DNA of 64,000 nt from Lachnospiraceae bacterium (GCA_017431515.1 JAFRKV010000023.1:1-64000); one strand, 5' to 3'; positions 52,257-61,742 are shown, counted from the stretch's first letter. Numbers and translations: made by a program. The notes: generated from the sequence alone by a model not told the origin.

Positions 52257-53019
52257 TTTTGTGGGAGCCGGACCCGGTGCGATCGACCTGATTACGGTCC
52301 GGGGAAAGACATTGCTGGAAAAAGCGGATGTGGTGATCTATGCGGGAAGCCTCGTGAATCCGGCGCTTTTATCCTATACGAAAGAAGGCGCACAGCTTTT
52401 TGACAGTGCGAAGATGACATTGGAAGAAATTCTGCGGGTCATGATTGAGGCAGATGCTGTGGGAAAGAACGTGGTGCGCCTGCAGACCGGGGATCCGAGC
52501 CTTTACGGCGCGATTCGGGAACAGATGGATGCATTGGAGAAAGAAGGGATTTCCTATCGATCCTGTCCCGGTGTTACCGCGGCATTCGGCGCTGCGGCCG
52601 CCTGTGATCTGGAATACACCCTGCCCGGTGTGACGCAGACCTTGATCCTGACCAGAATGACTGGAAAAACAGCTGTGCCGGAGCGGGAGGAAATCCGCTC
52701 GCTTGCCGCACATCAGGCATCTATGGCAATCTATCTGAGCGCAGGGATGTTGAAGGTGCTGTCAGCGCGCCTGACAGAGGGGGGCTATCCTCCGGAGACG
52801 CCGGCATTGCTGGTCTATAAAGCGACCTGGCCGGAGGAAGCGATCTATCCCTGTACGATTGCAACGCTGCCGGAAACAGGGGAGCGGCATCAGGTAACGA
52901 AAACAGCATTGGTGCTTGTGGGCGAGGCGCTTCGCACAAAGGATTATGAAAGGTCAAAACTGTATGACCCCGCATATACCACGCTCTTTCGTACCGGCAG
53001 TGATGGAGGAACCGCATGA
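52249..53019 (+). CDS. cbiF: Cobalt-precorrin-4 C11-methyltransferase CbiF
   Basis: 256 residues from ATG 52249 with AAAGGGGA upstream, overlapping cbiD by eight bases. A tetrapyrrole methylase: VGAGPGAIDLITVRG at the start, YAGSLVNPALL, LQTGDPSLYGA and CPGVTAAFGAAA. CbiF/CobM adds a methyl group at C-11. The YAGSLV and SLYGA blocks separate it from CbiL, CbiH and CobA-type methylases. Confidence 0.93.
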   Translation: MIDFVGAGPGAIDLITVRGKTLLEKADVVIYAGSLVNPALLSYTKEGAQLFDSAKMTLEEILRVMIEADAVGKNVVRLQTGDPSLYGAIREQMDALEKEGISYRSCPGVTAAFGAAAACDLEYTLPGVTQTLILTRMTGKTAVPEREEIRSLAAHQASMAIYLSAGMLKVLSARLTEGGYPPETPALLVYKATWPEEAIYPCTIATLPETGERHQVTKTALVLVGEALRTKDYERSKLYDPAYTTLFRTGSDGGTA

Positions 53020-54050
53020 GGAAGATGGCAATCTGTTTCTCCCGGGCAGGAAGGGAGCTTATTCAAAGACTCCGCCGGGCAGAAAAGGAGAAGGGGCTGG
53101 ATCCTGTGGAAGGATATGATTCGACGCGACAGGATGATGCAGCGGAAACCAAAACAATCGGGGAACGAACCGGAGATGGTCTCCTCCCTTATCAGGGAAC
53201 CGTGGAGGAATGGGCTCAGATGGCCGCGGAAATCCACGCCTGTGCGATCTTTGTCGGCGCCACGGGAATTGCGGTGCGTGCGGTGGCGGGGATCGCCGCG
53301 GACAAGCTGACGGATATTCCGGTGATTGTGATCGATGATCAGGGCGAGTTTGTGATCCCGCTGCTTTCCGGACATGCGGGAGGCGCCAACCGGATTGCCA
53401 TGACGCTTGCGGCGCTTCTTGATGCGGTTCCGGTCATCACCACCGCGACGGATCTGCACGGCGCGTTTTCCGTCGATGTGTTTGCCGGAGAACACCGGTT
53501 AACCATCCGGAACCGGGACGGGATCAAACGGGTTTCTGCCAAGGCATTGGAAGGAAAACCCGTCACGCTTTCCATCAAGCATTTCCCGCCGGAGTCTCCG
53601 GTGGATGTGATTGTGGCAGATGAAACAGACCGGGAATATACGCTGCTTTTATCACCGAAACCCTATGTGCTCGGGCTCGGCATGAGAAAGGGAAAAGATC
53701 CCGGTGAGACGGAAGCTTTTGTGAAACAGTGTCTGGAGCAGCACGGCATCTCGATGGAGGAACTCTACGCAATCGGCACGATTGATCTGAAGGAGCGGGA
53801 AGAGGCGATCCGGCGCCTTTCCAGAAAATACCGGATACCGGTCCTGAGCTTCGATACGGCGCTGCTGGACCAGGCAGAAGGGGAATTTACTGCTTCGTCA
53901 TTTGTGAAAGAGACTGTCGGTGTGGACAATGTCTGTGAGAGAGCCGCCAGCCTTGCAGCAGGCCCTCAGGCTGTCCGGGTAATCGGAAAAACAAAGGGAG
54001 ATGGTGTGACGCTGGCTGTTTATCGAAGGAAAGAGGGATTGTATGTCTGA
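53016..54050 (+). CDS. cbiG: Cobalt-precorrin-5A hydrolase CbiG
   Basis: 344 residues; ATGA overlap with cbiF. CbiG opens the delta-lactone and releases acetaldehyde, contracting the ring. Family features: FVGATGIAVRAVAG, DDQGEFVIPLLSGHAGGANRIA and the C-terminal CobE-like half starting at VLGLGMRKGKDP. Length and domain order are normal. Confidence 0.93.
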   Translation: MRKMAICFSRAGRELIQRLRRAEKEKGLDPVEGYDSTRQDDAAETKTIGERTGDGLLPYQGTVEEWAQMAAEIHACAIFVGATGIAVRAVAGIAADKLTDIPVIVIDDQGEFVIPLLSGHAGGANRIAMTLAALLDAVPVITTATDLHGAFSVDVFAGEHRLTIRNRDGIKRVSAKALEGKPVTLSIKHFPPESPVDVIVADETDREYTLLLSPKPYVLGLGMRKGKDPGETEAFVKQCLEQHGISMEELYAIGTIDLKEREEAIRRLSRKYRIPVLSFDTALLDQAEGEFTASSFVKETVGVDNVCERAASLAAGPQAVRVIGKTKGDGVTLAVYRRKEGLYV

Positions 54051-54813
54051 AATTTTTGTGGTGGGGATCGGACCGGGTGATCGGATTTACCGGACTGTGC
54101 AGGCGGAGCAGGCGCTGGAGAAAAGCAGCGTTCTGGTGGGGTATGGCCCTTATCTGGAACTGCTCCGGGCGGATTTTCCGGAAAAAGAGTATTTCGCCAG
54201 CGGCATGCGACAGGAAAAGGAGCGGTGCAAAAAGTGCATCGATTTTGCAGCAGAGGGTAAAACGGTTGCCCTTGTCTGCAGCGGTGATGCGGGGGTCTAT
54301 GGGATGGCCTCGCTCTTGCTGGAAACAGCGGGAGAGCTTCTGCCGGAGGGGGATTGCGCGGATATCCATCGGCCGGAAATAACGGTTATCCCGGGGGTGA
54401 CAGCAGCGCTTTCCGGAGCGGCCGTACTCGGAGCACCTTTGGGGCATGATTTCTGCGTGATCAGCCTGAGTGACCTCCTGACACCGTGGGATGTGATCGA
54501 AAAGAGGCTGCGTTGCGCTGTGGAAGGGGATTTTTGTATCGCACTGTATAATACGGGCAGCCATCACAGAAAAGAGCATCTGAAACGGGCTTGCGCAATC
54601 CTATCGGAAAGCCTGCCGCAAGACCGGCTATGCGGGGTGGTAAGGAAGATCGGAAGAGAGGGAACGGAGGAGACGTTGTGCACGTTGCAGGAATTGTCGG
54701 TGTTTCCGGTGGATATGCTTGCGACGGTATTTATCGGCAATTCCATGACAAGAGAGATTCACGGCCGGATGGTGACACCAAGAGGGTATGATGCAGGGAT
54801 CGAATCAGCATAA
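54043..54813 (+). CDS. cbiH: Cobalt-factor III / precorrin-3B C17-methyltransferase CbiH
   Basis: 256 residues, overlapping cbiG by eight bases. A tetrapyrrole methylase with the CbiH/CobJ pattern: VVGIGPGDRIYRTVQAEQAL, LVGYGPYLELL, VCSGDAGVYGMASLLLE and IPGVTAALSGAAVLGAPLGHDF, followed by the LYNTGSHHRKEHL block. It methylates C-17 and closes the contracted ring. No 4Fe-4S C-terminal extension is present. Confidence 0.93.
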   Translation: MSEIFVVGIGPGDRIYRTVQAEQALEKSSVLVGYGPYLELLRADFPEKEYFASGMRQEKERCKKCIDFAAEGKTVALVCSGDAGVYGMASLLLETAGELLPEGDCADIHRPEITVIPGVTAALSGAAVLGAPLGHDFCVISLSDLLTPWDVIEKRLRCAVEGDFCIALYNTGSHHRKEHLKRACAILSESLPQDRLCGVVRKIGREGTEETLCTLQELSVFPVDMLATVFIGNSMTREIHGRMVTPRGYDAGIESA

Positions 54814-56842
54814 AACAAGAAATATCATTGTGTTTGCGGGAACCACGGAGGGAAGAATCCTTTCCGATCGATTGTGTGAGAGCGGCATCACACATCTGGT
54901 ATCCGTCGCGTCAGGCTGCGGAAGTGAGATGCTTGGGGAACATGAGTCCAGGACAGTTCTGACAGGCAGGATGGACGAAGAAGAGATCATAGCCTGTCTG
55001 AAGCAGCACGGGTTTCATGAGGGGGATTTTTTGGCGGATGCGACGCATCCTTACGCAACCGGTGTGACAAAGAATCTGCAAAGAGCGGCGGAACGCACAG
55101 GAGTCACCTATCTGCGCATCGCAAGAAAAAGCATGGATGTTGGGGATCATGATGTCCGGCTTTATGAGACCATATCCACCTGCGCGAAGTCGGTAAACCT
55201 CCTGTCCGGTAACATTTTGCTTGCCACGGGAAGCAAAGAACTGGAGCAATTTTGTGCCGAAGTATCGGAGGATACGATCGGCAGAACCTATGTCAGGGTG
55301 TTGCCGACAGAGGAGAGCATTGCCGCCTGCAAACGATGCGGTATCGATATTGCGCATATTCTGGCGCTGCAGGGTCCTTTTACGGAGGAGTTGAATACGG
55401 CACTTCTCCGCCAGTATCGGATCGCACACATGATCACCAAGGAGAGCGGTACAGAGGGCGGATTCCCGGAGAAGACAAAGGCGGCCCGGAAGGCAGGCGT
55501 GATGCTGCATGTGCTTACCAGACCGGCAGATCCGGCGGGAGTGACGTTGGAACAGGCATACAGGACTCTTTCCGGAACGGAACGAAACGACGGAATCCGG
55601 AGAAGGGTTTCGCTCATCGGGATCGGCATGGGGACGGAGGCGACGCTTACGGTAGAAGCGAAGGAGCTCCTCGCAAAGGCAGAGGCGCTTTTCGGCGCGC
55701 CCCGTCTTTTGCCGGAGCAGGACTTTCGGCAGATTTTTCCGTTTTACCGTCCGGAGGAGATCATTCCGGTTTTGGAAGAGCATCCGGAGTGGAAGGAGAT
55801 CGCAATCCTGTTTTCCGGAGACAGCGGGTTCTTCAGCGGCGCCAGGAGTATGCATGCCGCTTTAAAGGAGCGGATGCCGGAACTGACCGTTCAACTGATC
55901 CCGGGGATCAACAGTGTCGCTTTTCTCGCGGCGCGTCTGGGGGAAAGCTATGAGGACGCGGCGATCGTCAGCCTTCACGGCAGAAATACCCCCGGACAGA
56001 GGGGCGTTCTGCTGGAGAAGATCCGGCGGCATCGGAAGACATTTGTACTGGCGGCGTCCACAGAAGAGGCGAGAGAACTGGTTCGTCAAATGAAGGAAAA
56101 CGGGATCCGTGCAGAGGTTCTGATGGGGTGCGACCTTTCCTATGAGAACGAACGGATCATAACCGTCGACACGGATGGCGATGAATGGCCGGAGATGCCG
56201 GAGGAGACCACACTGCTGACTCTCCTGGTGAAAAATGCGGATCCGAAGAGCCGGCTGCTCCTGCCGGTTCTTCCGGACAAAGCCTTTATCCGTGGAAATG
56301 TACCGATGACAAAGGCGTGCATACGGCATGAAAGCATCCGGCGGCTGCAGTTGAAGGAAGGAGAACGCCTGTATGATATCGGCGGCGGGACGGGTTCTGT
56401 AACGATCGAAACCGCATTGCTCCATCCGTCGCTGCAGGTGTTTTCTGTCGAACAGAACAGGGAGGCCTGTGCCCTCATTCGGGAAAACTGCAAACGGCAC
56501 AGGTGTACGAATGTTACGGTCGTGGAGGGAGCAGCACCGGAGGCATTGACGGGGCTTCCGGCGCCGGATGCGGTTTTCCTCGGCGGCACCGGCGGGAGAT
56601 TACGGGAGATCCTGTCGGCATTGGGGAAAATGCGAAGCGGTATACGGATCGTGATGAATATGGTGACGCCGGAGACAATGACGGAGTGGATGGAGCTGCA
56701 ACGGGAGATCTCCGTGCAAGAGGAAGAGATGGTTCAGTTGACAGTCAGCACCTTCCAACGGGTCGGGGAGCACAGCATGCCGCATACGGACAATCCGGTG
56801 ACGATCGTGAGTTTTGTTTTGGAAGGGAGTGCGCCGGCGTAA
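54788..56842 (+). CDS. cbiJET: Triple fusion CbiJ-CbiE-CbiT
   Basis: 684 residues covering three pathway steps. Residues about 1-258 are cobalt-precorrin-6A reductase CbiJ (IIVFAGTTEGRILSDRL, DATHPYATGVTKN). About 272-475 is the C5-methyltransferase CbiE (SLIGIGMGTEATLT, FSGDSGFFSGARS, IPGINSVAFLAA). About 487-684 is the C15-methyltransferase/decarboxylase CbiT (GNVPMTKACIRHES, the SAM site DIGGGTGSVTIE, FLGGTGGRLREIL). CbiE-CbiT fusion equals CobL and is common; the added CbiJ puts reduction and both methylations on one chain. Tandem ATGs at 54788 and 54791 lie within the end of cbiH. Confidence 0.92.
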   Translation: MMQGSNQHKTRNIIVFAGTTEGRILSDRLCESGITHLVSVASGCGSEMLGEHESRTVLTGRMDEEEIIACLKQHGFHEGDFLADATHPYATGVTKNLQRAAERTGVTYLRIARKSMDVGDHDVRLYETISTCAKSVNLLSGNILLATGSKELEQFCAEVSEDTIGRTYVRVLPTEESIAACKRCGIDIAHILALQGPFTEELNTALLRQYRIAHMITKESGTEGGFPEKTKAARKAGVMLHVLTRPADPAGVTLEQAYRTLSGTERNDGIRRRVSLIGIGMGTEATLTVEAKELLAKAEALFGAPRLLPEQDFRQIFPFYRPEEIIPVLEEHPEWKEIAILFSGDSGFFSGARSMHAALKERMPELTVQLIPGINSVAFLAARLGESYEDAAIVSLHGRNTPGQRGVLLEKIRRHRKTFVLAASTEEARELVRQMKENGIRAEVLMGCDLSYENERIITVDTDGDEWPEMPEETTLLTLLVKNADPKSRLLLPVLPDKAFIRGNVPMTKACIRHESIRRLQLKEGERLYDIGGGTGSVTIETALLHPSLQVFSVEQNREACALIRENCKRHRCTNVTVVEGAAPEALTGLPAPDAVFLGGTGGRLREILSALGKMRSGIRIVMNMVTPETMTEWMELQREISVQEEEMVQLTVSTFQRVGEHSMPHTDNPVTIVSFVLEGSAPA

Positions 56843-56892
56843 GAGAGACGGTAGGAAACGGACTGTAAAAAGCCGTAGAACGGGACACGGGA

Positions 56893-58290
56893 ATGGAAAC
56901 ACGGGAAAAAACACAAAACCGAATCCTGATCGCCGCCCCCCGAAGCGGGAGCGGAAAGACACTGGTTACCTGCGGAATTCTGCACTATCTGAAAGCACAG
57001 GGGCTCTCGCCGGTGTCCTTAAAATGCGGACCGGATTATATCGATCCCATGTTTCATAAGACGGTTTTAGGCGTGGAAAGCGGCAATCTGGACTCGTATT
57101 TTATGGATGCGGATACGCTGCGGCGGACGATGGCGGAGGCGGAAGGAGACTGCGTCTGCATCGAAGGCGTGATGGGCCTGTATGACGGTGTGTCGCCGGA
57201 TGGCATCGCGGGTTCTTCTTATGAGGCTGCCTCTTTGACAAAAACGCCGGTTCTTTTGCTCGTAGACGCAAAAGGAGCTGGGCGGACCCTGCTTTCCATG
57301 GTAAGAGGGATTCTGGAAGAGGATGAAAACCATCTGATCGGCGGGATCCTCTTTAACCGGATGTCTGAACGGTTTTATGCAAAGATTGCGCCTGTGGCGG
57401 AGCGCGAATGGAGACAGGCGGGATTCGATGTGAAACTGCTCGGATTCCTGCCGGAGCTTGCGGATGTAAGGATCGAAAGCCGTTATCTCGGGCTGCAGCT
57501 TCCGGAGGAAGTGAGAGGGCTTTCGGAGCAGATCAAAACGGTTTCGGAGGCGCTTTCCGCTCATTGCGATATGCCGGCCATGCTTGAGATGATGTCCGGC
57601 GCAGTGCCCCTGCATGCGGAGTGTATGAGGATAAGAGATGCTGCGCCGTCGGATCAGCCGATTCTGGCAGTGGCTTATGACAGCGCGTTTTGCTTTTACT
57701 ATCGGGAGAATTTTGCGCTACTGCGTGCATGCGGCGCACGCATCGTTTTCTTTTCTCCTTTGTCGGATACCGGTCTTCCGGAGGGAGCAGCAGGCCTGCT
57801 TTTGGGCGGCGGTTATCCGGAGTTATACGCCGCAAAACTCAGCGCAAACAAGGAGATGCTCCATTCCATACAGGGAGCGGTCTCATCCGGCATGCCCGTG
57901 CTTGCGGAGTGCGGCGGCTTTTTGTATTTGCATGAGTCGCTCAAAGACAGCACCGGGAAGGTCTATCCGATGGCCGGTGTTGTGAAGGGGAGCTGTTATC
58001 CCGCAGGCCGGTCTGTGCGCTTTGGATACTGCGAAGTCGTAAACGGAAGAAGTGAAGAAGATCAATTTCTCATCGGATTGAAAGGCCATGAGTTCCACTA
58101 TTATGAAAGCACCGCCCCGGGAGATCGATGCATCCTCAGGAAAACATCATCGGGCGAGCAGCAGTCTGCCTTGGGCGGAGCAGGATGTCAGCTCTGGGGC
58201 TTCCCCCATTTCTATTACCCTTCGCACCCGGCTTTTGCAGAGCATTTTGTAAAAAAAATGAAGGAGTATTCGAACACGCGGCCGGTTTGA
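56893..58290 (+). CDS. cbiA: Cobyrinate a,c-diamide synthase CbiA
   Basis: 465 residues, normal CbiA length. It amidates the a and c side chains with ATP and glutamine. N-terminal P-loop APRSGSGKTLVTCG, then KCGPDYIDPMFH and EGVMGLYDG; the C-terminal class I amidotransferase has its Cys in LAECGGFLYL and the late His in GHEFHYYES. It starts 50 bases after the triple fusion, the largest gap inside the operon, and is the last gene. No clear terminator follows; instead a promoter begins in its stop codon. Confidence 0.94.
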   Translation: METREKTQNRILIAAPRSGSGKTLVTCGILHYLKAQGLSPVSLKCGPDYIDPMFHKTVLGVESGNLDSYFMDADTLRRTMAEAEGDCVCIEGVMGLYDGVSPDGIAGSSYEAASLTKTPVLLLVDAKGAGRTLLSMVRGILEEDENHLIGGILFNRMSERFYAKIAPVAEREWRQAGFDVKLLGFLPELADVRIESRYLGLQLPEEVRGLSEQIKTVSEALSAHCDMPAMLEMMSGAVPLHAECMRIRDAAPSDQPILAVAYDSAFCFYYRENFALLRACGARIVFFSPLSDTGLPEGAAGLLLGGGYPELYAAKLSANKEMLHSIQGAVSSGMPVLAECGGFLYLHESLKDSTGKVYPMAGVVKGSCYPAGRSVRFGYCEVVNGRSEEDQFLIGLKGHEFHYYESTAPGDRCILRKTSSGEQQSALGGAGCQLWGFPHFYYPSHPAFAEHFVKKMKEYSNTRPV

Positions 58291-58315
58291 CAGAAACGCC
58301 CCTTTATCGTAAAAT
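58287..58315 (+). promoter_or_regulatory. Near-consensus promoter of the LCP gene
   Basis: TTGACA (58287-58292), which contains the cbiA stop TGA, 17 bases, then TAAAAT (58310-58315). It matches the consensus at 11 of 12 positions. The start would be near 58322, giving a ~73-base leader. Confidence 0.75.
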
Positions 58316-58394
58316 TACCCTTGTGTGTATCAAATTTTAGAGGAACAGCATTCCTGTGCAAGAATGATGTTCAGAGGAATTAAAGAGGAAAGCA

Positions 58395-59834
58395 ATGTCA
58401 AATCAACCCCCGTGGAAGACGTCCCCGAAGGGAGGGCGCCCGCAGAATGGTTCGAATAGAACGTCGAATGACCAGCGACGCAGCAGTTCGACGCAGAGTC
58501 ACAGCAGACCATCCGGCAGCAGAAGCGGCAGCCCCCAGGGGCGCAGCGGATCTTCGCAGGGACGCAGCGCCGCTCCCCAGAGCAGAAATCCGCAGGCGAG
58601 ACGGCCGGAGCAGACCAGAGGACAGGCTCCGAGACCCGCTCCGAAGAAGAAGCCGACCCGGAAGAAACGTAAGAAAAAGATCGCGATTTTCGTGGTGGAG
58701 ATGATCCTCCTGTCGCTGCTGCTTTTGATTCTGGTGGCCTATAACAAGATCGGATTCGGCCGCATTACCCATGAGAGCATCAAGATCGGGGATCTCGATA
58801 TCAACGAACTGGATTCCGAGACGAAGGAGTTGCTGGACGGCTATACGACCATCGCTTTGTTCGGTATCGATAACCACGACGCCGGGAATTTCAGCAACGG
58901 GCGGACGGACACGATCATCATTGCCTGTATCAATAACGATACGAAGGAAGTACGGCTTTGCTCGGTGTACCGTGACACGTATCTGAATATCGGAGACGGC
59001 GTTTATACCAAGTGTAACGCGGCTTATCAGGAAGGCGGGCCACAGCAGGCCATCTCCATGCTGGATAACAACATGGACCTGGATATCACGGATTACATCA
59101 CGGTAGATTTCAACGCGATGGTGGATATCATCGATCTGCTGAACGGCATTACACTGACCATCACCCAGGAAGAACTGGAGGCGATGTGCGGGACGCACCG
59201 TGTCGGGACGGATGAGGCCGGCAACCCGATTTATGAGCAGTCCGAAAATTACCTGGAGACGGTGGCGGAGGCAGCGGGACAGAAACCGGATTACAACCTC
59301 GTTGCGGGGACCCAGAACTGCTCCGGTGTGACGGCAGTGGCGTACTGCCGCGTGCGTTATACGTCTGGGGATGATTACCGCCGTTCGGAGCGCCAGCGCG
59401 AGGTGATCGGCCAGATTATCGCAAAGGCGAAGCAGTCAGATGCGGATACGTTGGTGAAGATCATCAACACCGTGTTCGGAGAGATTGCGACCAGCTACAG
59501 CAATATGCAGCTTTTGACCATGGCATCCCAGTTTGCGAGCTATGAGCTTGTGGATTCGGCGGGATTCCCCTTCTACAAGAATACCAAGAGCGTCGGAAAA
59601 TCCGGAAGCTGCGTGATTCCGTGTGATCTGACGGATAATGTGAAGCATCTGCACGAATTTTTGTATCAGGATACCTCCTATACGCCGACGGATACGGTGG
59701 AGGCGATCTCAAAGGAGATCACAAACAAGACGGGCTACACAAGAGACGATGCAGATGACCGGCTCTACGGCAGTGTCGTGCCGGGCGCGGATGGAGCCGC
59801 GGTGGATCCGGCTGCTGTACCGGCCGCAGAATAA
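58395..59834 (+). CDS. LytR-CpsA-Psr (LCP) family cell-wall polymer ligase
   Basis: 479 residues. A Ser/Gln/Arg/Pro-rich cytoplasmic tail (about 1-93) ends in a basic patch (KKKPTRKKRKKK), followed by one membrane helix (about 94-118) and an extracellular LCP domain: ALFGIDNHDAGNFSNGRTDTI, LCSVYRDTYLNI, VDFNAMVDIIDLLNGI and YCRVRYTSGDDYRRSERQR. LCP proteins move wall teichoic acid or capsule from undecaprenyl carrier to peptidoglycan, which suits the polysaccharide cluster 20 kb upstream. ATG 58395 has AGAGGAAAG upstream. The long low-complexity tail is unusual in length and could be a phosphorylation target. Confidence 0.92.
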   Translation: MSNQPPWKTSPKGGRPQNGSNRTSNDQRRSSSTQSHSRPSGSRSGSPQGRSGSSQGRSAAPQSRNPQARRPEQTRGQAPRPAPKKKPTRKKRKKKIAIFVVEMILLSLLLLILVAYNKIGFGRITHESIKIGDLDINELDSETKELLDGYTTIALFGIDNHDAGNFSNGRTDTIIIACINNDTKEVRLCSVYRDTYLNIGDGVYTKCNAAYQEGGPQQAISMLDNNMDLDITDYITVDFNAMVDIIDLLNGITLTITQEELEAMCGTHRVGTDEAGNPIYEQSENYLETVAEAAGQKPDYNLVAGTQNCSGVTAVAYCRVRYTSGDDYRRSERQREVIGQIIAKAKQSDADTLVKIINTVFGEIATSYSNMQLLTMASQFASYELVDSAGFPFYKNTKSVGKSGSCVIPCDLTDNVKHLHEFLYQDTSYTPTDTVEAISKEITNKTGYTRDDADDRLYGSVVPGADGAAVDPAAVPAAE

Positions 59835-59853
59835 GGAAGGAACGTTAAGGCAG

Positions 59854-59888
59854 AAACACTGATTCCGAAGGGGGTCAGTGTTTCGTTT
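59854..59888 (+). terminator. Candidate terminator after the LCP gene
   Basis: AAACACTGA (59854-59862) pairs perfectly with TCAGTGTTT (59875-59883) around twelve bases, followed by CGTTT. The stem is good but the U-tract is short, so read-through into glmS is likely; no separate glmS promoter is obvious. Confidence 0.5.
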
Positions 59889-59909
59889 ACAAATTGAGAG
59901 GAAAAGAGT

Positions 59910-61742
59910 ATGTGTGGAATTGTAGGGTATGTCGGAAAAAGTCAGGCAGCGCCGATCCTTCTGGACGGACTTTCCAAACTTGAGTACCGGGGGTATGATT
60001 CCGCCGGAATGGCGGTTTATGACGGGAAGGAGATCAAGATCGAAAAGGCGACGGGGCGATTAAAGGTCCTGTCCGAGCTCACCCATGACGGCGGGACGAT
60101 GCCGGGCACCATCGGGATCGGGCACACCCGTTGGGCGACCCACGGAGAACCCAGTGACAGCAATGCGCATCCGCATTTTAATACGGACCGGACCATCGCT
60201 GTGGTGCATAACGGCATCATCGAAAACTACCTGAAGCTCAGGAATACTCTGACGGAAAAAGGATATCAGTTCTGCTCCGACACGGATACCGAGGTCGTGG
60301 CGCATTATCTGGACTATTATTACAAAAAATACAACGACGCGCTGACCGCAATCGTGAAGGTCATTCACCGTGTGGAGGGCGCTTATGCGCTGGGGATCAT
60401 TTTTGCGGATCAACCGGACTGCGTTTATGCGGCGCGCAATGACTCGCCGCTGATCGTCGGAAAAGGAAAAGACGGCAATCTCATCGCCTCTGATGTGCCG
60501 GCGGTGTTGAAATACACCCGGGATGTGTACTTCATTGAAAACGGCGAGATCGCTGTGCTGACCGGAGAGAAGATCGATTTTTACAATGTGGACGGTGATC
60601 CGGTCGAGAAGGAATCCCGCCATATTGACTGGGATGAGAGCGCTGCGGAAAAGGGCGGCTACGAGCATTTCATGCTGAAGGAAATGTATGAGCAGCCGAA
60701 GACCGTGCGGGATACCCTGACTCCCCGCGTGAAGGACGGAGAGATCACGATTGAAGAGCTTGGCATGTCGGATGAGGAGATCAAAGCCGTGGAACGCGTC
60801 CACATCGTGGCCTGCGGTTCCGCATATCATACCGGTGTGACCGGAAAATACGTGATCGAGGGAATGGCAAGGATCCCCGTGGAGGTGGATCTGGCGTCGG
60901 AGTTTCGGTACCGGGATCCGCTGCTGAACGAAAAAGATCTGGTCATCGTCATCAGCCAGTCCGGCGAGACGATGGATTCCCTGGCGGCGCTGCGGGAAGC
61001 GAAGGAAAGCGGCATCATGACCCTTGGCATCGTAAACGTGGTCGGCAGTTCCATCGCGAGAGAGGCGGACAAGGTGATGTATACCTGGGCCGGCCCGGAG
61101 ATCGCGGTTGCCACCACAAAAGCTTACAGCGCCCAGCTGATTGCCCTTTACCTCCTGGCGATGAAGTTCGCGGAGGTCAGAGGCACCGTCACAAAAGAGG
61201 AGATCGCCGGAATGATCCGGGATTTAAAACGGCTGCCGGATCAGATCGAGCTGCTTCTTAACAACAAGGAGCGGATCCAGAAATTTGCAAACCGTTATGT
61301 GGCGGCAAGAGAAATCTTTTTCATCGGACGCGGCATCGACTACGCGATTGCGATGGAAGGATCTCTGAAGCTGAAGGAAATTTCCTATATCCATTCCGAG
61401 GCCTATGCAGCTGGGGAACTGAAGCACGGGACCATCTCCCTGATTGAGGACGGGACGCTTGTGGCAGCCATCGCGACCCAGGACAGGCTGTTCAAGAAGA
61501 CCTTGAGCAATATGGTGGAGGTCAAGACCCGCGGCGCCTTTGTACTGGCCGTGACGAATGAGGGCAATACCGAGATTGAGAAAGCGGCGGATTATGTGAT
61601 CTACATTCCGCAGACCAATCCTTATTTTGCGGATTCCCTTGCCATCGTGCCGCTGCAGCTGTTTGCATATTACGTCTCCGTCGGGAAGGGCTGTGACGTG
61701 GATAAACCGCGGAATCTGGCAAAATCGGTAACAGTGGAATGA
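59910..61742 (+). CDS. glmS: Glutamine--fructose-6-phosphate aminotransferase (isomerising)
   Basis: 610 residues, standard GlmS. It makes glucosamine-6-phosphate, the entry to peptidoglycan and polysaccharide amino sugars. The N-terminal nucleophile is Cys2 (MCGIVGYVG), with GHTRWATHG and HNGIIENY in the glutaminase half; two SIS domains follow (CGSAYHTGV, SQSGETMDSL, GRGIDYAIAMEGSLKLKEI) and the conserved end LAKSVTVE. GAGAGGAAAAG precedes ATG 59910. The 75-base upstream gap is too short for a glmS ribozyme, so that control is absent here. Confidence 0.97.
   Translation: MCGIVGYVGKSQAAPILLDGLSKLEYRGYDSAGMAVYDGKEIKIEKATGRLKVLSELTHDGGTMPGTIGIGHTRWATHGEPSDSNAHPHFNTDRTIAVVHNGIIENYLKLRNTLTEKGYQFCSDTDTEVVAHYLDYYYKKYNDALTAIVKVIHRVEGAYALGIIFADQPDCVYAARNDSPLIVGKGKDGNLIASDVPAVLKYTRDVYFIENGEIAVLTGEKIDFYNVDGDPVEKESRHIDWDESAAEKGGYEHFMLKEMYEQPKTVRDTLTPRVKDGEITIEELGMSDEEIKAVERVHIVACGSAYHTGVTGKYVIEGMARIPVEVDLASEFRYRDPLLNEKDLVIVISQSGETMDSLAALREAKESGIMTLGIVNVVGSSIAREADKVMYTWAGPEIAVATTKAYSAQLIALYLLAMKFAEVRGTVTKEEIAGMIRDLKRLPDQIELLLNNKERIQKFANRYVAAREIFFIGRGIDYAIAMEGSLKLKEISYIHSEAYAAGELKHGTISLIEDGTLVAAIATQDRLFKKTLSNMVEVKTRGAFVLAVTNEGNTEIEKAADYVIYIPQTNPYFADSLAIVPLQLFAYYVSVGKGCDVDKPRNLAKSVTVE

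Noticed and set aside
59835-59909. Possible glmS ribozyme upstream of glmS
   Set aside because: The gap is only 75 bases and holds a terminator-like stem; the ribozyme core needs about twice that length and its conserved segments are absent.
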